Assembly: GCF_900240285.1 (NCBI RefSeq)
Contig: NZ_OESS01000003.1
Location: 682,001-746,000, forward strand
Direction of reading: 5' to 3'
Origin: Halobacillus sp. Marseille-P3879
GTDB lineage: Bacteria; Bacillota; Bacilli; Bacillales; Halobacillaceae
DNA: 64,000 bases
The notes beneath the pieces are model-generated. The model worked only from the letters and a program-made list of their open reading frames with translations, searched no databases and had not been told where the DNA came from. Below, in pieces: positions 1 through 8,533 of this stretch. Within the stretch, counting starts at the first letter, position 1. Each line of letters begins with the position of its first letter. The position numbers and the translations under genes are program-made.

Positions 1-117
1 AGCCGCACGATCGACTCCCATGTACGAAATGTGCGGGACAAAATAAGAGTTTATGGTTTTCCGATTGATGATTATTTAAAAACCATTTGGGGGGTAGGCT
101 ACAAATGGGAGAAATAA
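1..117 (+). CDS. Response regulator, C-terminal fragment (OmpR/PhoB type)
   Basis: The window opens inside a gene read from base 1 to a TAA at 115-117. The 38 visible residues include TIDSHVRNVRDKIR followed by a hydrophobic strand ending GVGYKWE. This is the recognition helix and C-terminal hairpin of the winged-helix domain of OmpR/PhoB response regulators. The receiver domain lies outside the window. The gene is 24 bases upstream of the metal ATPase on the same strand, so it may control it as part of a metal-responsive two-component system; that link is inference from position only. Confidence 0.8.
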   Translation, partial: SRTIDSHVRNVRDKIRVYGFPIDDYLKTIWGVGYKWEK

Positions 118-141
118 GTGAATAGGTAAGGAGGTACAAAT

Positions 142-2172
142 ATGGACCATTCCAATCATAACCATCATCACGTAAAGGAAGAACATGAGCATCATCATAA
201 TCACGAAGAACATGACAGCCATGAAGGACATGACCATGGTGCCATGGTGGAAGATTTTAAAAGAAGGTTTTATATATCACTTATCGTGACAATTCCAATT
301 CTGCTGCTCTCATCGATGATTCAGGATTTTCTAGGATTTGAGTTTACTTTTCTTTACGATCAATATGTTTTGTTTGCTCTCTCTACTTTTGTTTTCTTCT
401 ATGGCGGGTGGCCATTTTTAACGGGGGCAGTATCAGAAGCTAAAGCCAAAAACCCGGGGATGATGATGCTGATCGCCCTGGCTATATTGGTCGCTTATGG
501 ATACAGTTCGTTAGTCGTCTTCGGCTGGCCGGGCCGCAACTTCTTCTGGGAACTGGCTACACTTGTTGACATTATGCTTCTAGGGCATTGGATTGAAATG
601 AAATCAGTAATGGGTGCCTCAAATGCTTTACAAGAGCTCGTTAAGCTGATGCCCAACGAAGCCCATCGCATAAAAGAAAACGGGGAAACAGAAGACGTGA
701 AAGTAGATGAGCTTTCGAATGATGATCATATTCTGATTAAACCTGGAGAGAAGGTACCAGTTGATGGGCTGATTTTAGATGGTAATTCAGCCGTAGATGA
801 GTCGATGTTAACGGGAGAATCTGTTCCTGTTGAGAAAAAACAGGACGATGAAGTAATCGGAGGATCCATCAATAAAGAGGGCAGCCTTACGGTTCAAGTC
901 AAAAAAACGGGTGATGATACGTACCTTTCTCAAGTAATTACCCTAGTTAAAGAAGCCCAAAGCTCTAAATCCCGTGCGCAGGATTTGGCCAATCGAGCTG
1001 CTAAATGGTTGTTTTTCTTAGCCCTTACAGCAGGAATTGTTACTTTCATTATATGGATCTCCCTAGGATTTGCCCTAGACGTGGCAGTAGAAAGAATGGT
1101 AACAGTAATGGTTATTACATGTCCTCATGCCCTGGGACTTGCCGCGCCGTTAGTTGTAGCGGTGTCTACTTCCTTGTCCGCTAAACAAGGACTGTTAATT
1201 AGAAATCGAACCCAGTTCGAGAATGCACGCCGCTTAGATGCCGTCATCTTTGATAAAACTGGAACATTGACTAAAGGGGAGTTCGGAGTTACAGATTTAG
1301 TTCCTGTCTCTTCTTTCGATCAATCGGAATTACTGTATTGGGCGGCAAGTATCGAACAGAATTCTGAACATCCTTTAGCGTCAGGCATTCTACAAAAAGC
1401 AGAGGAGGATTCAATAAAGACGGATGAGGTTACAGAATTTGAATCTATGACGGGAAAAGGTCTTCAAGGGAAAGTACAGGGGAAGCAGGTTAAAGTGGTT
1501 AGTCCTGGTTATGTCCAGGATGCTGATATCAGTTTTGATGAAGAAGTCTTCTCTAATCTTGCACAAGAAGGGAAGACCGTTGTATTTGTACTTGTAGAAG
1601 AGGAACTTGCTGGTATGATTGCTCTGGCTGATATGGTACGGGACTCTGCAAAAGAAACCGTTCGACAATTGAGAGCGGAGGGAATTCACTCGATTATGCT
1701 CACCGGCGATAATAAGAAGGTGGCTGACTGGGTAGCGGATCAGCTTGAAATTGAAGAAGTTTATGCAGAAGTATTGCCTGATCATAAAGCGGATCAAGTA
1801 AAAGAGGTGCAGAAGACCGGCAGAAAAGTAGCGATGACCGGAGATGGAGTAAACGATGCTCCCGCTCTTGCAACTGCTGACGTAGGTATTGCTATAGGCA
1901 GCGGTACAGACGTAGCTGTAGAAACAGCTGATATTGTTTTAGTTAAGAGTAACCCTAAAGATATAGCAGCTGTTATCTCTCTTTCAAAAAATACGTACCG
2001 AAAAATGGTTCAGAATCTTTGGTGGGCGGCAGGTTATAATATAGCAGCTATCCCGCTGGCCGCAGGTGTCCTGGCTCCAATCGGGGTTGTGTTAAGTCCG
2101 GCAGTGGGAGCGATTCTTATGAGCATAAGTACAGTTGTTGTCGCCATCAATGCCAAGCTTCTTAAAGCCTAA
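142..2172 (+). CDS. copB: CopB-type metal-transporting P1B ATPase
   Basis: A 676-residue ATP-driven metal pump of the plasma membrane. The first 35 residues are rich in His (HNHHH, HHHNHEEHD), a metal-binding tail typical of CopB rather than a CxxC domain. The intramembrane motif is Cys327-Pro-His (CPH), which defines the P1B-3 or CopB class, believed to export copper or silver. The phosphorylation motif DKTGTLT starts at Asp371, TGES lies in the actuator domain, and the hinge reads MTGDGVNDAPA. The Shine-Dalgarno AAGGAGG is at 128-134. It follows a response-regulator end and is closed by a perfect terminator. The metal cannot be fixed from sequence. Confidence 0.9.
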   Translation: MDHSNHNHHHVKEEHEHHHNHEEHDSHEGHDHGAMVEDFKRRFYISLIVTIPILLLSSMIQDFLGFEFTFLYDQYVLFALSTFVFFYGGWPFLTGAVSEAKAKNPGMMMLIALAILVAYGYSSLVVFGWPGRNFFWELATLVDIMLLGHWIEMKSVMGASNALQELVKLMPNEAHRIKENGETEDVKVDELSNDDHILIKPGEKVPVDGLILDGNSAVDESMLTGESVPVEKKQDDEVIGGSINKEGSLTVQVKKTGDDTYLSQVITLVKEAQSSKSRAQDLANRAAKWLFFLALTAGIVTFIIWISLGFALDVAVERMVTVMVITCPHALGLAAPLVVAVSTSLSAKQGLLIRNRTQFENARRLDAVIFDKTGTLTKGEFGVTDLVPVSSFDQSELLYWAASIEQNSEHPLASGILQKAEEDSIKTDEVTEFESMTGKGLQGKVQGKQVKVVSPGYVQDADISFDEEVFSNLAQEGKTVVFVLVEEELAGMIALADMVRDSAKETVRQLRAEGIHSIMLTGDNKKVADWVADQLEIEEVYAEVLPDHKADQVKEVQKTGRKVAMTGDGVNDAPALATADVGIAIGSGTDVAVETADIVLVKSNPKDIAAVISLSKNTYRKMVQNLWWAAGYNIAAIPLAAGVLAPIGVVLSPAVGAILMSISTVVVAINAKLLKA

Positions 2173-2208
2173 AAAAAAACTGTCGAAAAATTTTTTCGAC
2201 AGTTTTTT
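2173..2208. terminator. Bidirectional terminator between copB and yutJ
   Basis: A fully symmetrical inverted repeat: poly-A, ACTGTCGAAAAA, then its exact complement ending in poly-T. Stem arms are about 18 bases each, 2173-2190 and 2191-2208. It lies between two convergent genes and can stop transcription from both sides. Confidence 0.9.
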
Positions 2209-2210
2209 AG

Positions 2211-3272
2211 TTAGTGGCGTTTATGCAGCCAGAGCACACCGGACTTAGCTAAACGAGGCAGTCGCCCTGTAACAGGCTGCTGCATCATATTTCCAAATCC
2301 ATCCGATTTCCCTAATGACCCTAATGTACCTTTTAATTTAAGTTCTTTAGGCTTCGAAGGCTCTTTTCCATTGAAAAGGGAAGCAAGAATTTCCCCAATT
2401 TGTTCTCCTTGCTGACCTGCAAGCTGAGCACTTGGTGAGAAAGTAGAAGAAGCACAATCTCCCACTACAAAGACGTTTGGTCGTTCAGGCACTTGATAGA
2501 AATCATTAATTACGACCTTCTCCTGCTCATCCATTTTAAACGGAAGTTCCCGAACTAAATAATTCGGACGCACACCTGCAGTCCAGATGGTTACGTCATT
2601 AATATAACAGACACCGTTGTTGCATACCCCATCTTTTTCCACATAGCCAACGTTTGCCTTGTGCAGGACTTCTACGTCATTACTGGTAAACCATTCTTCC
2701 ACATAATCCTGGATTTTCTTATCGAATGCACGCAGAACAGTCTCTCCACGGTCGAGAAGACGAATGTTTAAATCAGGTCTGCTTTCTCTCACCTCCGAAG
2801 CAACCTCAATGCCGCTTAATCCTGCTCCTACAACGGTTACCTTTCCATACGCTTTTAAATTAGCTACGGAAAAGCCGGCACTTCGGGCATTGCCGAAAGT
2901 TTGAACGCTTTCTGTATACTCTTTGGCTCCTTCGATACCATGGTAATTATCTTCACAGCCGAGAGCAATAATTAAATAGTCATAAGAAATCATTTCTTTG
3001 AAGTCTTTGATTAAGACCTGTTCGTTTTCTATATCAATTTTGTTTATTTCAGTAAAAACATAATCCACCTGGTCGTGCTCAGGGAATTCCATTCTTACGT
3101 TCTTATCTGCTTCTGTTCCTGCTGCAATTGTGTAAAATTCAGTTTTCAGGGAGTGGTAGGGATTGCGGTCTATTACCGTTATATGTACGTCCTTTGGTAT
3201 ACCTTGATCCAGTAACGTTAATAAAGCTTTTAACCCGCCGTATCCGCCTCCGAGAATGACTAGTCTTTTCAA
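2211..3272 (-). CDS. yutJ: NDH-2-like FAD/NAD(P)-dependent oxidoreductase (YutJ family)
   Basis: A two-dinucleotide-fold flavoprotein related to type II NADH dehydrogenases. The N-terminus has the FAD motif GGGYGG, and the second nucleotide site reads GAGLSGIE. Near the C-terminus FVVGDCASS is the FAD-contacting ATG/GD segment. The length (about 353 residues) and the ending GRLPRLAKSGVLWLHKRH match B. subtilis YutJ rather than the longer Ndh or YumB. A GTG at 3284 is possible, but AAGGTGG sits 8 bases before a TTG at 3270-3272, which places the start directly before the FAD motif; I chose the TTG. Its electron acceptor is unknown. Confidence 0.75.
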   Translation of the reverse strand: MKRLVILGGGYGGLKALLTLLDQGIPKDVHITVIDRNPYHSLKTEFYTIAAGTEADKNVRMEFPEHDQVDYVFTEINKIDIENEQVLIKDFKEMISYDYLIIALGCEDNYHGIEGAKEYTESVQTFGNARSAGFSVANLKAYGKVTVVGAGLSGIEVASEVRESRPDLNIRLLDRGETVLRAFDKKIQDYVEEWFTSNDVEVLHKANVGYVEKDGVCNNGVCYINDVTIWTAGVRPNYLVRELPFKMDEQEKVVINDFYQVPERPNVFVVGDCASSTFSPSAQLAGQQGEQIGEILASLFNGKEPSKPKELKLKGTLGSLGKSDGFGNMMQQPVTGRLPRLAKSGVLWLHKRH

Positions 3273-3538
3273 TTGTGACACCACCTTACGTTACTTTAAT
3301 TTAGAATGTGGACTTTATTATGTGTTTATCCATTAGAAAACGCTTTCGGTATACTTTCCACTAATAGACTACCAAAATTCAAGCCATAAAACTACAATAA
3401 GTCCATGATTATTCAATTTTTTTTACTCAAATGATGGCGATTGAAGGAATCCAGTTAGTAGTAGTTTGAAACTAATGGATAAGGGTACTTTATTATTGGA
3501 TATAGTTATTTAGACACGAGACTGATGGAGGGGATAAG

Positions 3539-4915
3539 ATGAGTGAAGAAAACAGTATTATTGAGCAGTCATTGACAGCGCTTTTGGAAGATAAGAGTTT
3601 TCTGCCTGATCTAAAAGCTCAGACAAGAGAACAAGCCTTTAAATCGTTGGTGGCGATACTTTCAACGCCAAATCATATACATAAATCGTTTCTGAGGGTA
3701 GCCCTTGAAGACGGTACTATTGTAAGGATTCCCTCTTTTCGTGTACAGCATAATGATACACTCGGCCCTTATAAAGGGGGGATCCGTTTCCATGAGTCGG
3801 TGAACGAAGGGGAAGTAGCAAATTTGGCCCGCCTGATGACTTTAAAAAATGCCCTTCATGAGCTTCCGTTTGGAGGAGGCAAAGGCGGAGTCATAATAGA
3901 TCCGAGAGAGTATAGTGTGAAAGAGCTGAACTTGATCTGTAAGAAATATGTGCAGTACTTTAATGATATCTTAGGTCCTGATAAAGATATTCCTGCCCCG
4001 GATGCAGGGACGGGAGAACGTGAAATGGACTGGATGATGGCCGAATATAAGAACATTCACCCGGGAATGCCTTATCGCGGAAGTTTTACAGGCAAGAGTA
4101 TTATAAACGGCGGTTCGCTGGGCCGCAAAGAAGCAACCGGGAAAGGCGTGTATTTTGCTTTTAAATATTTATTGCACGATTTTATGAATAATAATGAGAA
4201 ATGGTTGAAGAATCAGGACAATCTTTTTGCTAAAACAGCTTTAAGCAAAAAGGATAAGAAGCTGAATATTGCTGTACAGGGATTTGGGAATTTAGGAGCA
4301 GTGGCAGCTAGAGAAGCATTTAAAAGTAATGAATTGCAGATTAATGTTGTTGCCGTAAGCGACCGAAATGTCATGCTTTATAACTCGGATGGCCTGGACA
4401 TACCTGCCTTAGTAAAATATGCAGAAAAAAACCAAGGGGATTTACCCAGAACAGATGAAGCGTTAGCTCAACATGAAATCAAAGCCGTTATCAAAGAAAG
4501 AGATGAACTGTTGGAGTTAGATGTAGACATGTTAATTATGGCAGCTCTGGAAAACCAAATCCATGAAGATAACATGGAGAAAATAAAAGCGGAAATTATT
4601 GTAGAAGGGGCGAATGCGCCTATTACAGAAAAAGCCGATGAATATTTAAGCGATAAAGGAGTCCTTGTGATTCCCGATATTCTGGCAAATGCAGGCGGAG
4701 TTATTGTCTCTTATTTAGAGTGGATACAGGGAAGGGAAACTCAATTTTATAAAGAAGAGGAAATTTATAAGCTTCTTTTTGATAAAATGCAGAACACAAT
4801 GGATACGATATTGCCGCAATTCTTTGGAGATCCGTTTCCTCTTCGGCAAAACTGTTACATTCACTCTGTGATGAAACTTTCCACCGTCTTATTTAGACAA
4901 GGTAAATTATACTAA
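3539..4915 (+). CDS. Glu/Leu/Phe/Val family glutamate dehydrogenase
   Basis: A 458-residue NAD(P)-linked amino acid dehydrogenase, most likely glutamate dehydrogenase, interconverting glutamate with 2-oxoglutarate and ammonia. The substrate-binding region has PYKGGIRFH (Lys79), GGGKGG (catalytic Lys115) and PAPDAGTG (catalytic Asp155). The dinucleotide fold begins AVQGFGNLG near residue 245. Compared with B. subtilis RocG/GudB (about 425 residues) it has a longer N-terminus and an insert around 215-240. The Shine-Dalgarno GGAGGGG precedes the ATG by 7 bases. In halophilic Bacillaceae glutamate is both a nitrogen hub and an osmolyte. Cofactor preference was not determined. Confidence 0.85.
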   Translation: MSEENSIIEQSLTALLEDKSFLPDLKAQTREQAFKSLVAILSTPNHIHKSFLRVALEDGTIVRIPSFRVQHNDTLGPYKGGIRFHESVNEGEVANLARLMTLKNALHELPFGGGKGGVIIDPREYSVKELNLICKKYVQYFNDILGPDKDIPAPDAGTGEREMDWMMAEYKNIHPGMPYRGSFTGKSIINGGSLGRKEATGKGVYFAFKYLLHDFMNNNEKWLKNQDNLFAKTALSKKDKKLNIAVQGFGNLGAVAAREAFKSNELQINVVAVSDRNVMLYNSDGLDIPALVKYAEKNQGDLPRTDEALAQHEIKAVIKERDELLELDVDMLIMAALENQIHEDNMEKIKAEIIVEGANAPITEKADEYLSDKGVLVIPDILANAGGVIVSYLEWIQGRETQFYKEEEIYKLLFDKMQNTMDTILPQFFGDPFPLRQNCYIHSVMKLSTVLFRQGKLY

Positions 4916-5019
4916 CAGATAAACGGACCTACTGTTGGGCTGTTTTTAGCTTGTGGTGAACCCATGGTTTTCCGCAAGCTTTATTCTTACCGCCAGGACC
5001 GAAAGTCATTTCTGTTTTT

Positions 5020-5086
5020 AGCGCCCGAGCTTCCTCGCGAAAACCACGCTCAGTGATCTCGGCTCACTCGTTCTTCCACAGGAGTG
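5020..5086 (+). repeat. Degraded copy of GC-rich dispersed repeat (family 1)
   Basis: GC-rich tract with GCGCCCGAGCTTCCTCGCG followed by a block reading roughly ATCTCGGCTCACTCGTTCTTCC and a final ACAGGAGT. The same order of blocks occurs at 41841-41925 and 60627-60710, and in reverse at 8210-8331. Such imperfect GC-rich intergenic repeats are common in Bacillaceae; this copy is truncated and its ends are unclear. Confidence 0.45.
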
Positions 5087-5138
5087 TAATGGAAATATTT
5101 GTAAATGGAGATAATAGCGATAATAATATGCATAACTG

Positions 5139-5167
5139 TTGACGATACTAAGAAGACTCTGTATGCT
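5139..5167 (+). promoter_or_regulatory. Sigma-A-like promoter of tcyABC
   Basis: TTGACG at 5139-5144, a 17-base spacer, then TATGCT at 5162-5167. It is 60 bases before the first gene of the importer. The -35 matches consensus at five of six positions. Confidence 0.55.
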
Positions 5168-5226
5168 CAATTAGGTAACAAAACCGATATAATTGGTTGG
5201 TTTTAATATAGAAAGGAGAGTTATAA

Positions 5227-6036
5227 ATGAAAAAGGCAGGTTTATGGATCGTAGCGTCTTTATTATTACTTATTATATCAGCTTGCGGGTCTAATGAATC
5301 AGAAGAGGGTGGTTCTGATGGAGACCAGAATTTATATGAGCAGATTCAGGAAGAAGGTGTACTTACCGTTGGTACTGAAGGGACGTATGCTCCTTATACC
5401 TTCCACGATGAGAATGATGAGTTAACAGGCTATGATGTAGAAGTAGCTAAAGAAATCGGGGAGCGTCTGGATCTTGAAATAAAGTTCGAAGAAACAAAAT
5501 GGGATTCTATGTTTGCTGGTCTAAACAGTGAACGCTTTGATATGATTGCCAACCAAGTTGGTATTAAACCGGACCGTGAGGAGAAATACAGCTTTTCTGA
5601 ACCTTACACGTATACAGCAGCCGTACTTGTAGCTAGAACAGATAATGAAGAGATTCAGAACTTTGAGGATCTTGAAGGAGCATTGTCTGCTCAATCACTA
5701 ACGAGTAATTATGCTGAAATTGCTCAAGAATATGGTGCTGAGATTGAGAGCGTAGAAGGTTTTACTCCGTCTGTTGAACTGCTAAGAAATGAGCGGGTAG
5801 ATGCGACGGTTAACGATCGCTTGTCTGTTTTGGATTATCTTAATCAAACAGGGGATAATGCTCAAATTGAAATAAAAGATCAAGAAGACGATGCTTCAGA
5901 AACAGCTATGATGTTCAGGCAGGATAACCCGGAGCTGGTTGAAGCAGTGAATGGCGCACTAGAAGAAATGAGAGAAGACGGAACTCTTGAAGAGATCTCC
6001 AAAGAATGGTTTGATGAAGATGTATCTGTACAATAG
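5227..6036 (+). CDS. tcyA: Cystine ABC transporter, substrate-binding lipoprotein
   Basis: A 269-residue extracytoplasmic binding protein anchored as a lipoprotein. The signal peptide MKKAGLWIVASLLLLIISAC ends in the lipobox ISAC, followed by an acidic linker. The mature protein has the family 3 solute-binding fold (GTEGTYAPYTF, GYDVEVAKEIG, WDSMFAGL, FDMIANQVG), very like B. subtilis TcyA. It captures L-cystine or a related amino acid and delivers it to the permease encoded just downstream. The many Asp/Glu residues fit a protein facing high salt. The Shine-Dalgarno GAAAGGAG is well placed. Substrate is inferred from the whole three-gene set. Confidence 0.8.
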   Translation: MKKAGLWIVASLLLLIISACGSNESEEGGSDGDQNLYEQIQEEGVLTVGTEGTYAPYTFHDENDELTGYDVEVAKEIGERLDLEIKFEETKWDSMFAGLNSERFDMIANQVGIKPDREEKYSFSEPYTYTAAVLVARTDNEEIQNFEDLEGALSAQSLTSNYAEIAQEYGAEIESVEGFTPSVELLRNERVDATVNDRLSVLDYLNQTGDNAQIEIKDQEDDASETAMMFRQDNPELVEAVNGALEEMREDGTLEEISKEWFDEDVSVQ

Positions 6037-6718
6037 TTTTTTTAGTGCTGAAAATATAGAAATTCTGCAAGACTCCTTTCTTCCTTTATTGAAAGGAGTC
6101 TTGTCCTATACGATTCCATTAACATTAATCTCATTTTTTATTGGTATTATTATCGCTGTAGTCACTGCCGTATGCCGGATCTCCGGCATTAAGCTGCTTT
6201 CAGGAATTGCAAGGGTGTATGTTTCCATCATTCGAGGTACACCATTGCTGGTGCAGCTGTTTATTGTGTTTTTTGGATTAGGAAACCTGGGAATTGACGC
6301 TCTGAAATTTGAACCTTTTACCGGGGCTGTTATTGCATTTTCTCTAAACACGGGAGCTTATGCTTCAGAAATTATACGGGCCTCTATTCTATCGATTGAG
6401 AAAGGGCAGTGGGAGGCATCCTCTTCCATAGGGATGTCTTATTTCCAATCTTTAAAAAGAGTCATTCTTCCGCAGGCTACAAGGGTATCTATTCCGCCGC
6501 TTTCTAATTCATTTATTGGCCTGGTTAAAGAAACCTCGTTAGCTTCGACAATTCTAGTGAGCGAAATGTTTCGAAAGGCTCAGGAGATCGTAGCCACCAC
6601 ATACACACCTTTACTAGTTTATGTTGAAGCAGCTGCCATATACTGGGTCATATGCTTTGTATTATCTCTTATCCAGGAACGAATCGAAATTCGTTTAAAT
6701 CGCTATGTGAAAACGTAA
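6014..6718 (+). CDS. tcyB: Cystine ABC transporter permease
   Basis: An inner-membrane permease of the His/Glu/Gln/Arg/opine family with about five membrane helices. The EAA loop that contacts the ATPase is seen as WEASSSIGMSYFQSLKRVILPQA. The open frame runs back to 5987, but ATG codons at 6014 or 6020 are more likely; either overlaps the end of tcyA, implying translational coupling. No strong Shine-Dalgarno is visible, so the exact start is uncertain. Length about 234 matches B. subtilis TcyB. Confidence 0.8.
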   Translation: MKMYLYNSFFSAENIEILQDSFLPLLKGVLSYTIPLTLISFFIGIIIAVVTAVCRISGIKLLSGIARVYVSIIRGTPLLVQLFIVFFGLGNLGIDALKFEPFTGAVIAFSLNTGAYASEIIRASILSIEKGQWEASSSIGMSYFQSLKRVILPQATRVSIPPLSNSFIGLVKETSLASTILVSEMFRKAQEIVATTYTPLLVYVEAAAIYWVICFVLSLIQERIEIRLNRYVKT

Positions 6719-6730
6719 GGAGTAGTCAGT

Positions 6731-7468
6731 ATGATTTCAATGCAACAAATTTCAAAACAATTCGGTGACTTAGTTGTCTTAAAAGATATTAATTTAGAGG
6801 TTGAGAAAGGTAAGGTGGTCGTCGTTATTGGGCCGTCCGGGTCTGGTAAAACGACACTATTACGGTGCTTAAACATCCTTGAAAAGCCTGAGAGCGGTTC
6901 TATAACCATTGATCAGCAAACCATCGATTTCTCAAGAAAGGTATCAAAAAAAGAGATCCTTTCATTTAGAAAGCAGTCCGGTATGGTGTTTCAAACCTAC
7001 AATCTTTTCCCTCATTTTACAGCTTTAGAAAACGTGATGGAGGGCCCTGTAACCGTACAAGGAGTCAACAAAGCAAAAGCCCGCGAAAAAGCAGGCAGCC
7101 TTCTTAGTAAGGTTGGACTCTCAGAAAAGCTGGATGTCTACCCCTACCAGTTATCTGGTGGGCAGCAGCAGCGAGTGGGAATTGCACGAGCTATGGCAAT
7201 CGATCCAAAAGTAATGTTGTTTGACGAGCCAACTTCTGCTTTAGATCCGGAATTAGTCGGTGAAGTACTTCTCGTGATGAAACAGCTGGCAGAAGAAGGG
7301 AGAACCATGGTGGTTGTTACACATGAAATGAAATTTGCAAGGGAAGTAGCGGACGAAGTGATATTTATGGACAACGGAGTGATTATTGAGTCTGGGAAAC
7401 CGGATGAGTTATTTTCCCGTCCAAAAGAACAGCGGACAAAGGAATTCCTCAATCTAATCAATCAGTAA
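6731..7468 (+). CDS. tcyC: Cystine ABC transporter ATP-binding protein
   Basis: A 245-residue ABC ATPase that powers uptake. Walker A reads GPSGSGKTT (about residues 35-43), the signature is [14 protein letters not shown], Walker B is [14 protein letters not shown], and the H-loop is VVTHEM. The region [13 protein letters not shown] and [20 protein letters not shown] closely follows B. subtilis TcyC, which is the best evidence that the operon imports cystine. AAGGAG at 6717 serves the ATG. A terminator follows 25 bases after the stop. Confidence 0.88.
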   Translation: MISMQQISKQFGDLVVLKDINLEVEKGKVVVVIGPSGSGKTTLLRCLNILEKPESGSITIDQQTIDFSRKVSKKEILSFRKQSGMVFQTYNLFPHFTALENVMEGPVTVQGVNKAKAREKAGSLLSKVGLSEKLDVYPYQLSGGQQQRVGIARAMAIDPKVMLFDEPTSALDPELVGEVLLVMKQLAEEGRTMVVVTHEMKFAREVADEVIFMDNGVIIESGKPDELFSRPKEQRTKEFLNLINQ

Positions 7469-7493
7469 AATACTCCTTGGTACAGGGGTTTTC

Positions 7494-7527
7494 AGACTGT
7501 CGAGAAAGTCTCGACAGTCTTTATTTT
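7494..7527 (+). terminator. Terminator of tcyABC
   Basis: GACTGTCGAGA at 7495-7505 pairs perfectly with TCTCGACAGTC at 7509-7519 across a 3-base loop, followed by a T-rich tail. Confidence 0.9.
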
Positions 7528-7565
7528 TCACTTAAACTTTCATTATTCACAGCGTTATTTTGGTT

Positions 7566-8129
7566 CAAAATGAAATCGAAATCGTGACCATTGAAGAACT
7601 GGTACCCGAGGCTCACTTGCTTCGTAAGATTGATCAATATATAAATTTTTCCTTTATCCCTGAAAGAGTACGTGCAAGAAAATGGCCGTCCTTCTCTTGA
7701 TCCTCTTGTGGTATTCAAAATGATGTTTATCGGCTATTCCTATGGATTCGAACGGGAATTGGAAAGACAAATCAAAACCAATGCTGCCAATCGTTGGTTC
7801 CTGGGACGGAACCTCACCGATCCTGTCCCTCATCATTCCACCATTAGCTGGAACCGTCGGAAACGATTCAAGGAGACAGATGTCTTTCAAGAGGTCTTGA
7901 TGAAATGGTCCTCCAGGCGATGAATCACCGTATGGTGGGAGGAAGGTTCCTCTTCACCGACTCCACCCGCTTAAAAGCGAATGCCAATAAGAAAAAATTC
8001 TCCAAACAAGACGTCGAAGTGGAGACGACGGATTACATCGATGACCTTAATGAAGCTATTTTGGAAGATCGAGTGAAGCACGGAAAAAAGCCTCTCGAAG
8101 AGAAAATGTCCGGGTACAGGGATTACTGA
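7566..8129 (+). pseudogene. IS1182-family transposase relic
   Basis: Remains of the N-terminal half of an IS1182-type DDE transposase. QNEIEIVTIEELVPEAHLLR is read in one frame from 7566. The frame changes near 7670, where a few residues also seem lost, to NGRPSLDPLVVFKMMFIGY and [17 protein letters not shown]. It changes again near 7900 to [20 protein letters not shown], which carries the first catalytic Asp region. The reading stops at 8129, so the catalytic C-terminal half is missing. At least two frameshifts plus truncation make this non-functional. No terminal repeats of the original IS could be identified. Confidence 0.85.
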
Positions 8130-8160
8130 CAGCTGCCTGTCAGAACATGAAAAAGATTGC

Positions 8161-8198
8161 CCTTCACCTGGACAGGATTAGCCAGGTGAAGGAGAGTC
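8161..8198 (+). terminator. Hairpin with T tract after transposase relic
   Basis: CCTTCACCTGG at 8161-8171 is perfectly complementary to CCAGGTGAAGG at 8182-8192, with a 10-base loop and TCTTTTTC just after. It looks like an intrinsic terminator. Confidence 0.6.
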
Positions 8199-8209
8199 TT
8201 TTTCGGTTA

Positions 8210-8331
8210 CGGGCGGGCGAATACTGTGAGACTTCTGCGGAAAAACGGGCGATCCGAGACCCCCGCAGTGTGGGTTTTACAAGGAGGCTCGGGCGTTCGT
8301 CCGCGGAAAGTGAGTGGTATTCGCCCGCCCG
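8210..8331. repeat. MITE-like element with 15-bp terminal inverted repeats (family 1, inverted copy)
   Basis: A 122-bp GC-rich element bounded by CGGGCGGGCGAATAC (8210-8224) and its exact complement GTATTCGCCCGCCCG (8317-8331). The interior contains the family 1 blocks in reverse order (ATCCGAGACCCCCGCAG, AGGAGGCTCGGGCG, CCGCGGAAAG). Open frames across it are by-products of its composition. It contains no transposase. The rest of the 8332-8533 stretch shows no gene. Confidence 0.75.
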
Positions 8332-8533
8332 TGCCCACAAAAAAGCTTGCAGAAAAACACGGGGGTTCTCTACAAGCTAAAGGCCTTTACACAGGCGTTT
8401 TTTTCTTTTTTAAAAAACCAACCTTTACCGAAAGAGTAAAGCGCCTCAGGTGATTCTAAAGTTTAAATACTTTAACACTCCTATTATCTCCATTAAACTA
8501 TGAAGGAAACTACTGACAAAAAGAGGGTAAGAT

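Larger units (their letters stand above)
4916..5226. other. Intergenic region before the cystine importer
   Basis: About 310 bases without a gene. It holds a degraded copy of the GC-rich dispersed repeat (5020-5086) and a sigma-A-type promoter (5139-5167). No convincing operator or riboswitch fold was recognised. Confidence 0.6.

Noticed and set aside
1411-1797. Open frame antisense to the metal ATPase
   Set aside because: It lies wholly inside a strongly conserved gene, lacks a ribosome site and encodes no recognisable protein. The same holds for the other antisense frames inside genes.
8147-8453. Overlapping forward open frames of 75-77 codons
   Set aside because: They run through the terminator-like hairpin and the GC-rich inverted-repeat element; their existence follows from base composition.
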